From contig NW_026991398.1 in NCBI RefSeq assembly GCF_036370855.1, positions 2,480,001-2,544,000 of the forward strand: DNA of 64,000 nucleotides. Reading direction: 5' to 3'. Source of the stretch: Dromaius novaehollandiae (taxonomy: Eukaryota; Chordata; Aves; Casuariiformes; Dromaiidae). Under the pieces are notes generated by a model, which saw only the letters and a list, made by a program, of their open reading frames with translations, was not told the origin of the DNA and did not search any database. This document shows, one piece after another, positions 46,079 through 53,541 of the stretch (positions are counted from its first letter, which is position 1; each line of letters begins with the position of its first letter). Made by a program: the position numbers and the translations under genes.

Positions 46079-47433
46079 ATTCCCCCGTTTTTATTTTGTG
46101 CGAGAAAAACTTTTTTAGTTAATTGTTCAAGCTTTTGTGTTAAGCAGCCAAAAATCACTCTTACAGCAATTAAAATTAATACAATTATGAATAGAATACG
46201 TAACCCTTCTTTGATCAAGCCCAAAATCCAGGTACTCACATTACCAAACATCTTTCTAAACAAATCATCAAACCAATTATACTGTACGGTGATTCTCTGG
46301 GTGTGGTCCTTTAGCCATTTCAATTGCTCATGGATTGACTGTCCATGATCAGAAAGATTAAAACAACACATTCCTTCAAAATCCTCACACCCGCATCCCT
46401 GTGCCAAAAGCAGAAAGTCTATAGCTGCTCTATTTTGCAACACTGCATGTCTCAGGCTATCCATATCCTGTGACATTTCAGAGAGAATTTGTGTAGTAAC
46501 ATTTGATTGCTTAACAGCCCAACAAGCAAGTTTATTTAGATTAGACATGGCATGCGCAACTGCAACGTTAGGAGCTAAAGCTGCGGCGAAAAACCTTTCC
46601 GCAGGCCCCCATAATTCTACATCATCAGCGCAATCTGAACCTAGTTTTTTCAATTCACGTTTGCCTCGACGATTCTCACTTCTTCTATGTTTGATTGCTG
46701 CAGTCAGATTTGACCAACGCTGATCATGTAAGTCAGGGGCAAAGAGTGTCAGGCGTCCTATATAACAAGGTCCCCCATAAGCGTTTCCTGGCACACCCTG
46801 CCATGCTCTGTCACCACAAATTAGAAAAATACCAGGAGGCAGTGCCTTAGGGGCACTCATAGGCCACATTGAGTTGTGATCATTTACTCCATAGGCCCCA
46901 AGTGGCTCACTATTATTGGAGTTATTCCACCCACAATAATTACCATTGGCGTTAAACCCTAAAGTTCTAGACGTTATGTTCGTCCAATGAGTCTTATTTT
47001 GTTTACCTTTGTTTAGTATAAAACAGGTTTGTGTCCAATTATCACTAGTGTTTCCTACTGCTACTGACCCTAACAAATCTAATTCTTGTGGATCCCATGG
47101 CAACGATATATTAAGATGTTGCAGTGCAGCAACCACTCCGTCTGAGAGGTTGCTCGAGAAGGACCCATTTAAGAGAGTGAGTGAAGTTGAGTATGGGCCT
47201 AACAGCTTGACCAATTTCTTTGGAGCTCCTATAGGCACCCCAAACAGACACGTCCGGAAGGGATCGCTTCCTGAGGCTAGAGACAAACAAAAGGTGCGCT
47301 GGTTAGTTTCGTTAGCCCATGTAACCCACATATTCTGTTGAGTATCAATCTGAGACAACATTGTAGACCCTTCAGCAATTATTATGATCAATAGGACAAT
47401 TTTGCGCAGAGTTGTCTGTCCGATTCCGAGCAT
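45988..47433 (-). CDS. env: ERV2 env: complete envelope glycoprotein ORF (481 codons)
   Basis: The surface/transmembrane glycoprotein that mediates receptor binding and membrane fusion. The frame is uninterrupted from ATG (47431-47433) to a stop at 45988-45990. Seen in order: an N-terminal hydrophobic signal (IVLLIIIIAEG), a surface subunit with about a dozen N-x-S/T sequons, and a basic furin-type site RRGKR (46657-46671). The transmembrane subunit starts with a Cys-flanked hydrophobic segment (FFAAALAPNVAVAHA), an internal fusion-peptide layout as in alpharetroviruses. A heptad region, CX6CC (46363-46389), a membrane anchor at about residues 408-429 (LRILFIIVLILIAV) and a tail of about 52 residues follow. 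The tail crosses the polypurine tract and enters the LTR. ERV1 env is a relative. It is the one large ERV2 gene with every expected element. No expression evidence is available. Confidence 0.95.
   Translation of the reverse strand: MLGIGQTTLRKIVLLIIIIAEGSTMLSQIDTQQNMWVTWANETNQRTFCLSLASGSDPFRTCLFGVPIGAPKKLVKLLGPYSTSLTLLNGSFSSNLSDGVVAALQHLNISLPWDPQELDLLGSVAVGNTSDNWTQTCFILNKGKQNKTHWTNITSRTLGFNANGNYCGWNNSNNSEPLGAYGVNDHNSMWPMSAPKALPPGIFLICGDRAWQGVPGNAYGGPCYIGRLTLFAPDLHDQRWSNLTAAIKHRRSENRRGKRELKKLGSDCADDVELWGPAERFFAAALAPNVAVAHAMSNLNKLACWAVKQSNVTTQILSEMSQDMDSLRHAVLQNRAAIDFLLLAQGCGCEDFEGMCCFNLSDHGQSIHEQLKWLKDHTQRITVQYNWFDDLFRKMFGNVSTWILGLIKEGLRILFIIVLILIAVRVIFGCLTQKLEQLTKKVFLAQNKNGGIVEDWLEGRGHVKIEQIKEAELSAYRTQLM
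46079..46092 (-). other. ERV2 polypurine tract, inside env
   Basis: The minus strand reads AAAAACGGGGGAAT immediately before the LTR TG. It is translated as part of the env tail (about NKNGGI). Confidence 0.8.
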
Positions 47434-47800
47434 GGTCTTTGTCCACAGTCGCTCCTTCGTCTATCACAGGTTTCGTAAATCTGCTGGGAACCCAAACCGG
47501 TCCTGTGGGAGAAGATATACACACATAACCGCGCCCTACATATATTACCTCTGCTGGACCTATCCATACTCCCGTTTTCATGTCCCGGTATTTTACTCTA
47601 AAGGTCCGGCTATCAGCCTTTTCTTCTTCTATATGATGTTTGATTGCTGGTGGTTCTTTGTCGTGCCCGAATACACACAAATAGTTTAGTACGAATAGGG
47701 TCTTATCAATTTTTTCCTTGATGTCTAGGATATCCTTAAACTTCTCTATGTATTGTTTGACAGTGTTGTTTGCTCGTTCAACAACCGCCTGACCATTCTA
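47372..47800 (-). pseudogene. pol: ERV2 integrase C-terminal remnant
   Basis: On the minus strand the frame resumes at GQAVVERANN (about 47757-47790), the segment holding the last catalytic Glu of integrase. It continues through VKYRDMKTGVWIGPAEV and GPVWVPSRF, the C-terminal DNA-binding domain, to a stop at 47372-47374, overlapping the env start by 62 nt. Everything from the RT connection domain to this point (RNase H, the zinc domain, two catalytic Asp) is missing. Not active. Confidence 0.9.
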
Positions 47801-49022
47801 GGTCGTTGGGTTTCAATGGCAGCCAAATGGTATTCGGTGGTGCTCCCTCAATTTGCAATATTCGGTTTCTTCCTTTCCTAATGAGTTCGGCCAGCGTTGA
47901 AATTTTTTCTTGAATAGTTCGTTTTGGTTGTAACGGTGGTGCTATCCATTCTAGTACAATGGGTTCCGCCAACCCTCTTTTTTCCCCCGTTTTTATTTTG
48001 TGTTGTGTAATGGCTCCCATTAGGTATTGTGGGCCACATAAAATAGTAAGATCAAGTGGCTGATTTTCCAGGCGTCGATGCGTAGCACGCGTAGTAATTA
48101 GCGATGCAATTTCCTGGAGTACCCGTTGCTGTTCCTCTGTGAGCGTGACGGCAGCCGCTGGGTCTGTTCCCTTCAGCAAGGGGCGTAGCAGATTTAAAAG
48201 TTCATTAGGAATGCCGACAACCGGACGGATCCATTGGAGGTCTCCTAGTAGTTTTTGAGCATCATTGAGTGTTCTTATGTCAGTCCTGATTGTCAATTTC
48301 TGTGGTCTGATGGTGGCATTCGAAATATGCCAACCTAGATACTGCCAGGGGCTGGATTCCTGTACCTTTTCCGGGGCCATCACAAGTTCCTTTTTCTTTA
48401 ATTGTGTGATTAGATCAAATTTTTGTTCAGGAGAAAAGGGGTTTTTTTGTGCCAACAATATGTCGTCCATGTAGTGATATATCATGGTCTCTGGCCACTG
48501 TTGACGTAACGGTTGAAGTGCCGCATCGACATAGAGTTGACAGAGGGTTGGTGAGTTTCGCATACCCTGCGGTAGTACTGTCCATTCAAATCTTTGGTCT
48601 GGCCCCTCTCTATTGATAGCAGGGAGTGTAAATGCAAATCGCTGTTTATCATCTTCATGGAGGGCTATAGTAAAGAAACAGTCCTTTAAATCTACGATTA
48701 GCAGGTGCCAGCCTTCTGGGATCATTGCTGGGCTGGGTAACCCCGGTTGTAAAGCACCCATGTCATGCATCTGTCTGTTTACAGCACGTAGATCGTGTAA
48801 AAGTCTGTATTTGCCGGATTTTTTCTTGATCACAAATATTGGGGTATTCCAAGGGCTGGTAGATAGTCTTAGATGACCTTGTTTGTACTGTTCCTTTACT
48901 AGTTCATGTGCTTGAATGAGACTTTCCCGTTTAAGCGGCCATTGCTCTACCCACACAGGCTGATCAGTCCTCCAGCTGAGTGGGATTGGGAAAGTCCAGG
49001 CAATGGCCGGTGCTATAAAGGG
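47778..49022 (-). pseudogene. pol: ERV2 pol: reverse transcriptase, RNase H deleted
   Basis: The frame is open from the slippery site (49022) to 47778. It has VWVEQWPL, SPWNTPIFVIKKK, RLLHDLRAVN, LPQGMRNSP and the catalytic YMDD (48462-48473), followed by the thumb and connection regions. It ends at NDLEW, where a deletion fuses it out of frame to the integrase remnant. The polymerase core looks complete, but RNase H is absent, so reverse transcription cannot be completed by this copy. It is closely related to the ERV1 RT. Confidence 0.92.
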
Positions 49023-49882
49023 TGTTCTGAGGTAAGCACCATACCCATCTGGGCAAGGATATCGCGCCCTATTAATGCTTGTACTCCTTCAGGTAGGGGT
49101 AAAATGGAAACGGAGCAATTAACCACCTTGTTCCCTATAGTCCATTGTAGCGTCGATGATTTTCGGGCGAGGGTGACCCCGCCTACTCCAGCTACCGTAG
49201 AGCTGGTCTCTCGGGTTGGCCAATGCTGGGGCCAGATCTTAGTGCTAATTATTGATACATCCGCTCCAGTGTCCAATAAGGCATTAGTGCGTATAGATTC
49301 TTCTTTATACCTTACAGTCACGGTTTGTCGGGGCCTTTGATGCATTCCGACAGTCAGTAATACTACACTTCCAGTGGAACCAAAAGCACCATAGCCTCGT
49401 GGTTGCTCTTTCGCTGGTGCCACCCCTACAGTCAGGTGGGGAAGCGGAATAAGCTGGGCTATTCTCGATCCTTGTGGTATGTGCATAGGTGGAAACATTG
49501 CTGAAACCACAATTTGTATTTCCCTGAAATAGTCCTTGTCGATCAATCCTGTCAAAACTTGTAATCCTTTCATTGTAGCGGACGATCTTCCAATCAGTAA
49601 GGCACCTACTGGCTCATGATTAATAGTTACTGGTCCGTAGACATTCGTCCGGATTCTTGTTGGCTTTGTATCCAATAAGGTGGCGTCTACCGCTGTTGCC
49701 AAGTCCAGTCCGAGACTCCCTCTGGTGGCTGGTCGAAGACAAAGGGATTCATGCCGTTCGGAGTGGAGCTGGGCGCCGGCTGAGGTGGTTGTGTTAACTG
49801 CGGGGGTTGCTGAGTTGTTGTGGTGAAGGCCGCCTTTTGTGTCGTCGCGGGGCGGCTTGTCCCGCTTCTTTGGGCGTTTCCC
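49013..49882 (-). CDS. pro: ERV2 dut-pro: dUTPase plus aspartic protease
   Basis: The frame is -1 to gag and runs from the slippery site to TAG 49013-49015 without interruption. The N-terminal half is a trimeric-type dUTPase, which removes dUTP: GSLGLDLA (motif 1), GRSSATMKGL (motif 2), GLIDKDYFREI (motif 3 with its Asp), and RGYGAFGST (motif 5). The C-terminal half is a retropepsin with LLDTGAD (DTGAD at 49259-49273) and LIGRDIL. A dUTPase fused before protease is typical of betaretroviruses and absent from ERV1. Both domains look complete, although gag upstream is broken. Confidence 0.9.
   Translation of the reverse strand, partial: GKRPKKRDKPPRDDTKGGLHHNNSATPAVNTTTSAGAQLHSERHESLCLRPATRGSLGLDLATAVDATLLDTKPTRIRTNVYGPVTINHEPVGALLIGRSSATMKGLQVLTGLIDKDYFREIQIVVSAMFPPMHIPQGSRIAQLIPLPHLTVGVAPAKEQPRGYGAFGSTGSVVLLTVGMHQRPRQTVTVRYKEESIRTNALLDTGADVSIISTKIWPQHWPTRETSSTVAGVGGVTLARKSSTLQWTIGNKVVNCSVSILPLPEGVQALIGRDILAQMGMVLTSEHPL
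49016..49022 (-). promoter_or_regulatory. ERV2 pro-pol frameshift heptamer CCCTTTA
   Basis: On the minus strand, C CCT TTA is in phase with the pro frame and is followed directly by its TAG stop (49013-49015). The -1 frame continues into pol without a stop. Confidence 0.75.
49876..49882 (-). promoter_or_regulatory. ERV2 gag-pro frameshift heptamer GGGAAAC
   Basis: On the minus strand, G GGA AAC is in phase with gag. It is the same heptamer as at the ERV1 gag-pro junction, and the -1 frame enters dut-pro. Confidence 0.85.
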
Positions 49883-50338
49883 GAACCAGCCTTCCAGCAA
49901 GCCGCTCCATCATGTTTGTTGGTTTTGCAGTTGGTGATCGGGGGGGTATTTCCGCCGGGATTTTGCAAAGGAGCAATGGCAGCGAATACCTGTCTTTGAT
50001 TCTGTTGCATATTATCCCGCAACGCCTGTGCTTGCTCTCTCATGCTCTCTCCTAATTGTTTCACCGCCTCTACTAGCATAGCTTGCGGTCCTACAGGTAC
50101 CTGCGCCATTCTTTCTAGCCCCTCCTCAATAGTCCATGTTCCCGGGAGCGTGGCTAAAATACTACGCGTTGAAGGGTTACTATTCTGTATTGCACATTGT
50201 TTCAAGATAGTCCCTTTCAGGTAATCTGGTACCCCTGCTGCTTGTATAGCATTGGCTACTCTGTCAATAAACAAGCCGAAAGGCTCTTGTCGGCCCTGCT
50301 TTATTCCCATATAAGATGGGATACCCCCTTTTTTTTTT

Positions 50339-50392
50339 TTTTTTTCTTTTTTTTTCTTTTCTTTCTTTCTTTTTTTTTTTTTCAAACTGCTT
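50339..50392. repeat. T/C low-complexity tract in ERV2 gag
   Basis: Almost pure T with scattered C, A/G-only on the gag strand. It abuts the surviving capsid segment. Confidence 0.9.
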
Positions 50393-50480
50393 TTATTAGT
50401 GGTTTCTGACCATTAATATCATAGAGAAAAACTTATTTCACATTGATAGCCTGAGATGGGTGTCCTCAGATAACTGTGGC

Positions 50481-50632
50481 CAAAGGAAGAGGAGAAGGAG
50501 GAGAGGAGAAAAAGGGGGGGGGGAGAGAGAGGGGGGGAGAGAGAGGGGGGGAGGGGGGAGAGAGGGGGGGGAGGAGAGAGGGGGGAGAGGGGGGGGGAGG
50601 GAGAGAGGGGGGAGGCGCTGAGGGAGGAGGGG
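50481..50632. repeat. G/A low-complexity tract in ERV2 gag
   Basis: About 150 bp of almost pure GGGGGGAGAGA-type purine sequence on the plus strand, and pyrimidine on the gag strand. It can form triplex or G-quadruplex structures and is hard to assemble. Confidence 0.9.
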
Positions 50633-50810
50633 GGATCTGCCGCATGGTCAATGTTGCTCCTTTTGGCAGGCCTGTGTTCCCAGACCCTCCCTGGGCAATA
50701 GTAAAGGTTTGAGGGGGGTGATGGGTATGGGGACACAGGGGACACCTCTGCATGCGGGGGTTCCTTGAACCCATCGGGGCTTCCCAAACGCTCTGCGGCG
50801 GCGGCAGCTA

Positions 50811-50897
50811 CTTTCTTTTTTTTCTTTTTTTTTTTTTTTACTTTTTTCTTTTTTTTTTTCTTTTTTTTTTCTTTTTTCTTTTTTTTTTTCTTTTCTT
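50811..50897. repeat. Second T/C low-complexity tract in ERV2 gag
   Basis: T-runs with single C interruptions over about 87 bp, directly after the matrix remnant. Confidence 0.9.
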
Positions 50898-51164
50898 TGA
50901 GGTGCGAGAGCATTAGTAACTGCCCTCCACGGCTTCATCAGCTTTTTTACTGTCTTGTTGTCACTTATTACTTCATCAAACAACTTGTCCCCAAATTTTT
51001 TCCATTCAGTTTGTTCGAACATGGTATCTGGGTTAACAAAACACCCCTTAGCCACTCCGTAAGCTAATAGCCCTGGGAGTTCCTTATAACATTCTATTCC
51101 TTGAGTACCTCGCTTTTCTAAAAAGCATCTTAATAAATAATAAGCCACTTGTCGCGCCGTGGTT

Positions 51165-51174
51165 ACTCACTTAC
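51165..51174 (-). promoter_or_regulatory. Candidate ERV2 splice donor
   Basis: The minus strand reads GTAAGTGAGT, a near-perfect donor, preceded by CG. It is placed between the primer site and the matrix frame, as expected for making env mRNA. Confidence 0.55.
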
Positions 51175-51391
51175 CGTTGCAACCTTTGCAAGACCGGCGG
51201 CGAGACTTTCTGGCAGGACCCCGTCTCGTCCTGGGCACGGACCCCCTTTGTTTGTGTCCTCTCCACCTCCTCTGTAACTCTGGCACGTAGACCCCCTTTT
51301 GTGTCTCGTCGCCTTTAGCACAGCAGGACCAGCTGTCTCTAGCACTCTGTCGACTCCTGAGTTCTTAATCACCGAGTCCCTGACCGGCAGG

Positions 51392-51409
51392 GTCCCTGTT
51401 CGGGCGCCA
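51392..51409 (-). other. ERV2 primer-binding site (tRNA-Lys3 type)
   Basis: The minus strand reads TGGCGCCCGAACAGGGAC, two bases (AA) after the LTR CA end. It matches the tRNA-Lys3 3' end. Confidence 0.92.
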
Positions 51410-51411
51410 TT

Positions 51412-51796
51412 TGTTGGAAACTTGCACGGGAGGAGCCGACGGAGGGAAGACCCAGACGCTCAATATGAGTGATCAGTGTACTTCAACTTTATTAGGTGTG
51501 GTCTTTCTTTATATAGCACAGGACTAATCAGGCTCATACATATTGCAAAAGCTGAGCTCCTTATTGGTAACAGCAATTTGGTTTACCCAGCAACTTCTGC
51601 ATTACATCACCCGCAAGTTCCCAGGACTAATCATTGATAACACCTTGGAGCCAAGGACAATGTGTCCTTGGCTCTAGCTGTTTTTACTCTCATACGGGAC
51701 TTGGCTCACATCAACTGTGTGCGATATGCACTTAGTTCTGCTTCCTTTAGTTGTTCAGTCTTCACATGACCTCTGCCCTCAAGCCAGTCCTCCACA
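51412..51796 (-). repeat. ERV2 5' LTR
   Basis: 385 bp, the same boundaries as the 3' LTR, with 8 substitutions by eye. Its outer edge (51796/51797) is exactly the start of the sequence shared with the inverted OR copy A (up to 13975). Confidence 0.93.
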
Positions 51797-52605
51797 GTGA
51801 CTGTCCTGTAGTGTTGCTCTCTGGGATGCAGTGTGCACAGCTGGGTGAGGTGAAGGCTTTTCTGAGTGCCTGTGTGTCTCTCCCTCCTTTCTTTCCCTTT
51901 GGTGGGAGGGTCACGGTATTGCTTCTTGTTTCCTCACCCCTCTCTGGGGTTAAGGAGGGGGATTCAGCTGCAGTGAAGGCAGTAACTTCCCACTCCCACT
52001 ACACTGCCTGAAGAAGCAGTGACATGCTAAACAATGTGAGGGCAGTGTTCATCTCACTGGGACAGAGATGTCTAGGAAGGGTCAGGTCAGCCCCTACCTT
52101 CCCTGCACCGTTTCTCTCTTTTGCCAGAGCAGGAGCTGGTGTGGCTGATTCAGATAGACACCTCTGTTCAAGAGGGCAAGGCTGGGGGAGAGGAATCCCT
52201 CACAAGGGTCTTCTCTTTCAGACATAGCTGCCACGAGTGCTACATTCATCTCACAATAGTAAACAGAGAATATTGCAACTGGGTCACTGGACAAATCCCC
52301 TTCACTCAGTTCGTGGTGCCCCTCCCAGGTGTCCCTACCGAATACACGGGGAAGTTTGACACCTCCAATCACAAACCGCAGCAGAGCAGGACTGACTCCC
52401 CTGGAGCCCATGCACAGAGGCCCCTGCTCCACACGGCACACTCAGCGAGCACAAACGAGAGGTCAGGAAAGGGAGCTGAATGAAGGGAAAGGAGAGAGGC
52501 AGTGTGGGTGGTACGATGAGAAGTGGAATGGGTTTTGCTCAGAGAAGCCTGCTCTAACTTGTCAATGCCTTTTCCTCGTTGGACAGTGCTCCAAACCAAG
52601 AGCCA
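51797..52605 (+). repeat. Upstream duplication block U, copy C (truncated by ERV2)
   Basis: Matches the reverse complement of 13164-13975 with only a dozen or so differences per 500 bp. It lacks the further 1.6 kb of block U seen in the other copies. A splice acceptor CAG (AG at 52585-52586) sits 20 bases before the OR ATG. Confidence 0.88.
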
Positions 52606-53541
52606 ATGTTCAACAGCAGCTCCCTCAACGAGTTCCTCCTCCTGGCATTTGTGGACACCCGGGAGCTGCAGCTCTTGCACTTCTCACTCTTCCTGGGCAT
52701 CTACCTGGCTGCTCTCCTGGGCAACGGCCTCATCATCACAGCCGTAGCCTGCGACCACCACCTCCACACCCCCATGTACTTCTTCCTCCTCAACCTCTCC
52801 CTCCTCGACCTTGGCACCATCTCTGTCATTGTCCCCAAATCCATGGCCAATTCCCTGTGGGACACCAGGGCCATTTCCTACTCAGGATGTGCTGCCCAGA
52901 TATTTTTGTTTGTTGTTTTCATTTCAGCTGAATATTGTCTCCTCACTGTCATGGCCTACGACCGCTTTGTTGCCATCTGCAGACCCCTGCACTACAGCAC
53001 AACCATGGGCAGCAGAGCTTGTGTCAAAATGGCAGCAGCTGCCTGGGCCAGTGGGTTTCTCTATGCTGCCCTGCACACTGCTAATACATTTTCGATACCA
53101 CTCTGCCAAGGCAACACAGTGGACCAGTTCTTCTGTGAAATCCCCCAGATCCTCCAGCTCTCCTGCACAGATGCCTACCTCAGGGAAGTGGGACTTATTG
53201 TGGTTGGTATTTGTTTAGCTTTGGGGTGTTTTGTTTTCATTGTGGTGTCCTACGTGCAGATCTTCACAGTTGTGCTGAGGATCCCCTCTGAGCAGGGCTG
53301 GCACAAAGCCTTTTCCATGTGCCTCCCTCACCTGGCCATGGTCTCGCTATTCATCAGCACTGGCCTGTTTGCCTACCTGAAGCCCCCCTCCATCTCCTCC
53401 CCAGCTCTGGACCTGGTGGTGGCTGTTCTGTACTCGGTGGTGCCTCCAGCAGTGAACCCCCTCCTCTACAGCATGAGGAACAAGGAGCTCAAGGACGCAC
53501 TGAGGAAACTGATTCAACTGGTACCAGTTCAGCAGCAATAA
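52606..53541 (+). CDS. Olfactory receptor, OR14-like (copy C), intact
   Basis: A 311-codon seven-helix receptor starting MFNSSSLNEF; the upstream in-frame reading starts only at a TTG. All motifs are present: LLGNGLI, LHTPMYFF, MAYDRFVAIC, the loop-2 Cys set, SYVQIF, KAFSMCLPHL and PPAVNPLLYSMRN. It is the inverted-duplicate partner of 12228-13163. Changes between the two include TTMGSR for TLMGSR, EQGWHK for EQGRHK and STGLFA for STVMFA. Several fall in or next to helices that line the ligand pocket in this receptor class. AATAAA lies downstream at 53752-53757. Confidence 0.95.
   Translation: MFNSSSLNEFLLLAFVDTRELQLLHFSLFLGIYLAALLGNGLIITAVACDHHLHTPMYFFLLNLSLLDLGTISVIVPKSMANSLWDTRAISYSGCAAQIFLFVVFISAEYCLLTVMAYDRFVAICRPLHYSTTMGSRACVKMAAAAWASGFLYAALHTANTFSIPLCQGNTVDQFFCEIPQILQLSCTDAYLREVGLIVVGICLALGCFVFIVVSYVQIFTVVLRIPSEQGWHKAFSMCLPHLAMVSLFISTGLFAYLKPPSISSPALDLVVAVLYSVVPPAVNPLLYSMRNKELKDALRKLIQLVPVQQQ

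Larger units (their letters stand above)
49687..51160 (-). pseudogene. gag: ERV2 gag, disrupted by low-complexity tracts
   Basis: On the minus strand a matrix-like piece (about 51160-50930, with CFLEKRGTQGIECYKELPG) opens the gene. It has no ATG: the best candidate is ACG in an ACCACGG context (51158-51160). The capsid C-part, with a major homology region (QGRQEPFGLFIDRVANAI, about 50255-50308), is readable to the stop at 49687. Between them lie three tracts of near-pure T/C or G/A and a short remnant, so the capsid N-domain is unreadable. I see no canonical CX2CX4HX4C box in the nucleocapsid part. Non-functional. Confidence 0.85.
45694..51796 (-). mobile_element. ERV2: betaretrovirus-like endogenous retrovirus, minus strand, intact env
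   Basis: A provirus of about 6.1 kb. Reading right to left it has a 5' LTR (51412-51796), a tRNA-Lys primer site, damaged gag, dUTPase-protease, reverse transcriptase, an integrase remnant, a complete env, and a 3' LTR (45694-46078). The frame layout is gag, pro, pol each -1 to the last, with slippery heptamers. The LTRs are equal in length (385 bp) and I count 8 differences (about 2%), so it is fairly young. The flanks (ggtatc on the left, gtgact on the right) do not match, so no target-site duplication is visible. The right flank is the start of OR unit C; the left flank is unrelated. Confidence 0.95.

Noticed and set aside
50419-51148. Lys-rich and Pro/Ser-rich frames in ERV2 gag
   Set aside because: They are translations of the purine/pyrimidine tracts, not protein domains.
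52579-52605. Nine-residue N-terminal extension of the OR14-like copies A and C
   Set aside because: The extension begins at TTG and spans the splice acceptor. The family-typical start MFNSSS is the ATG 27 bases later.
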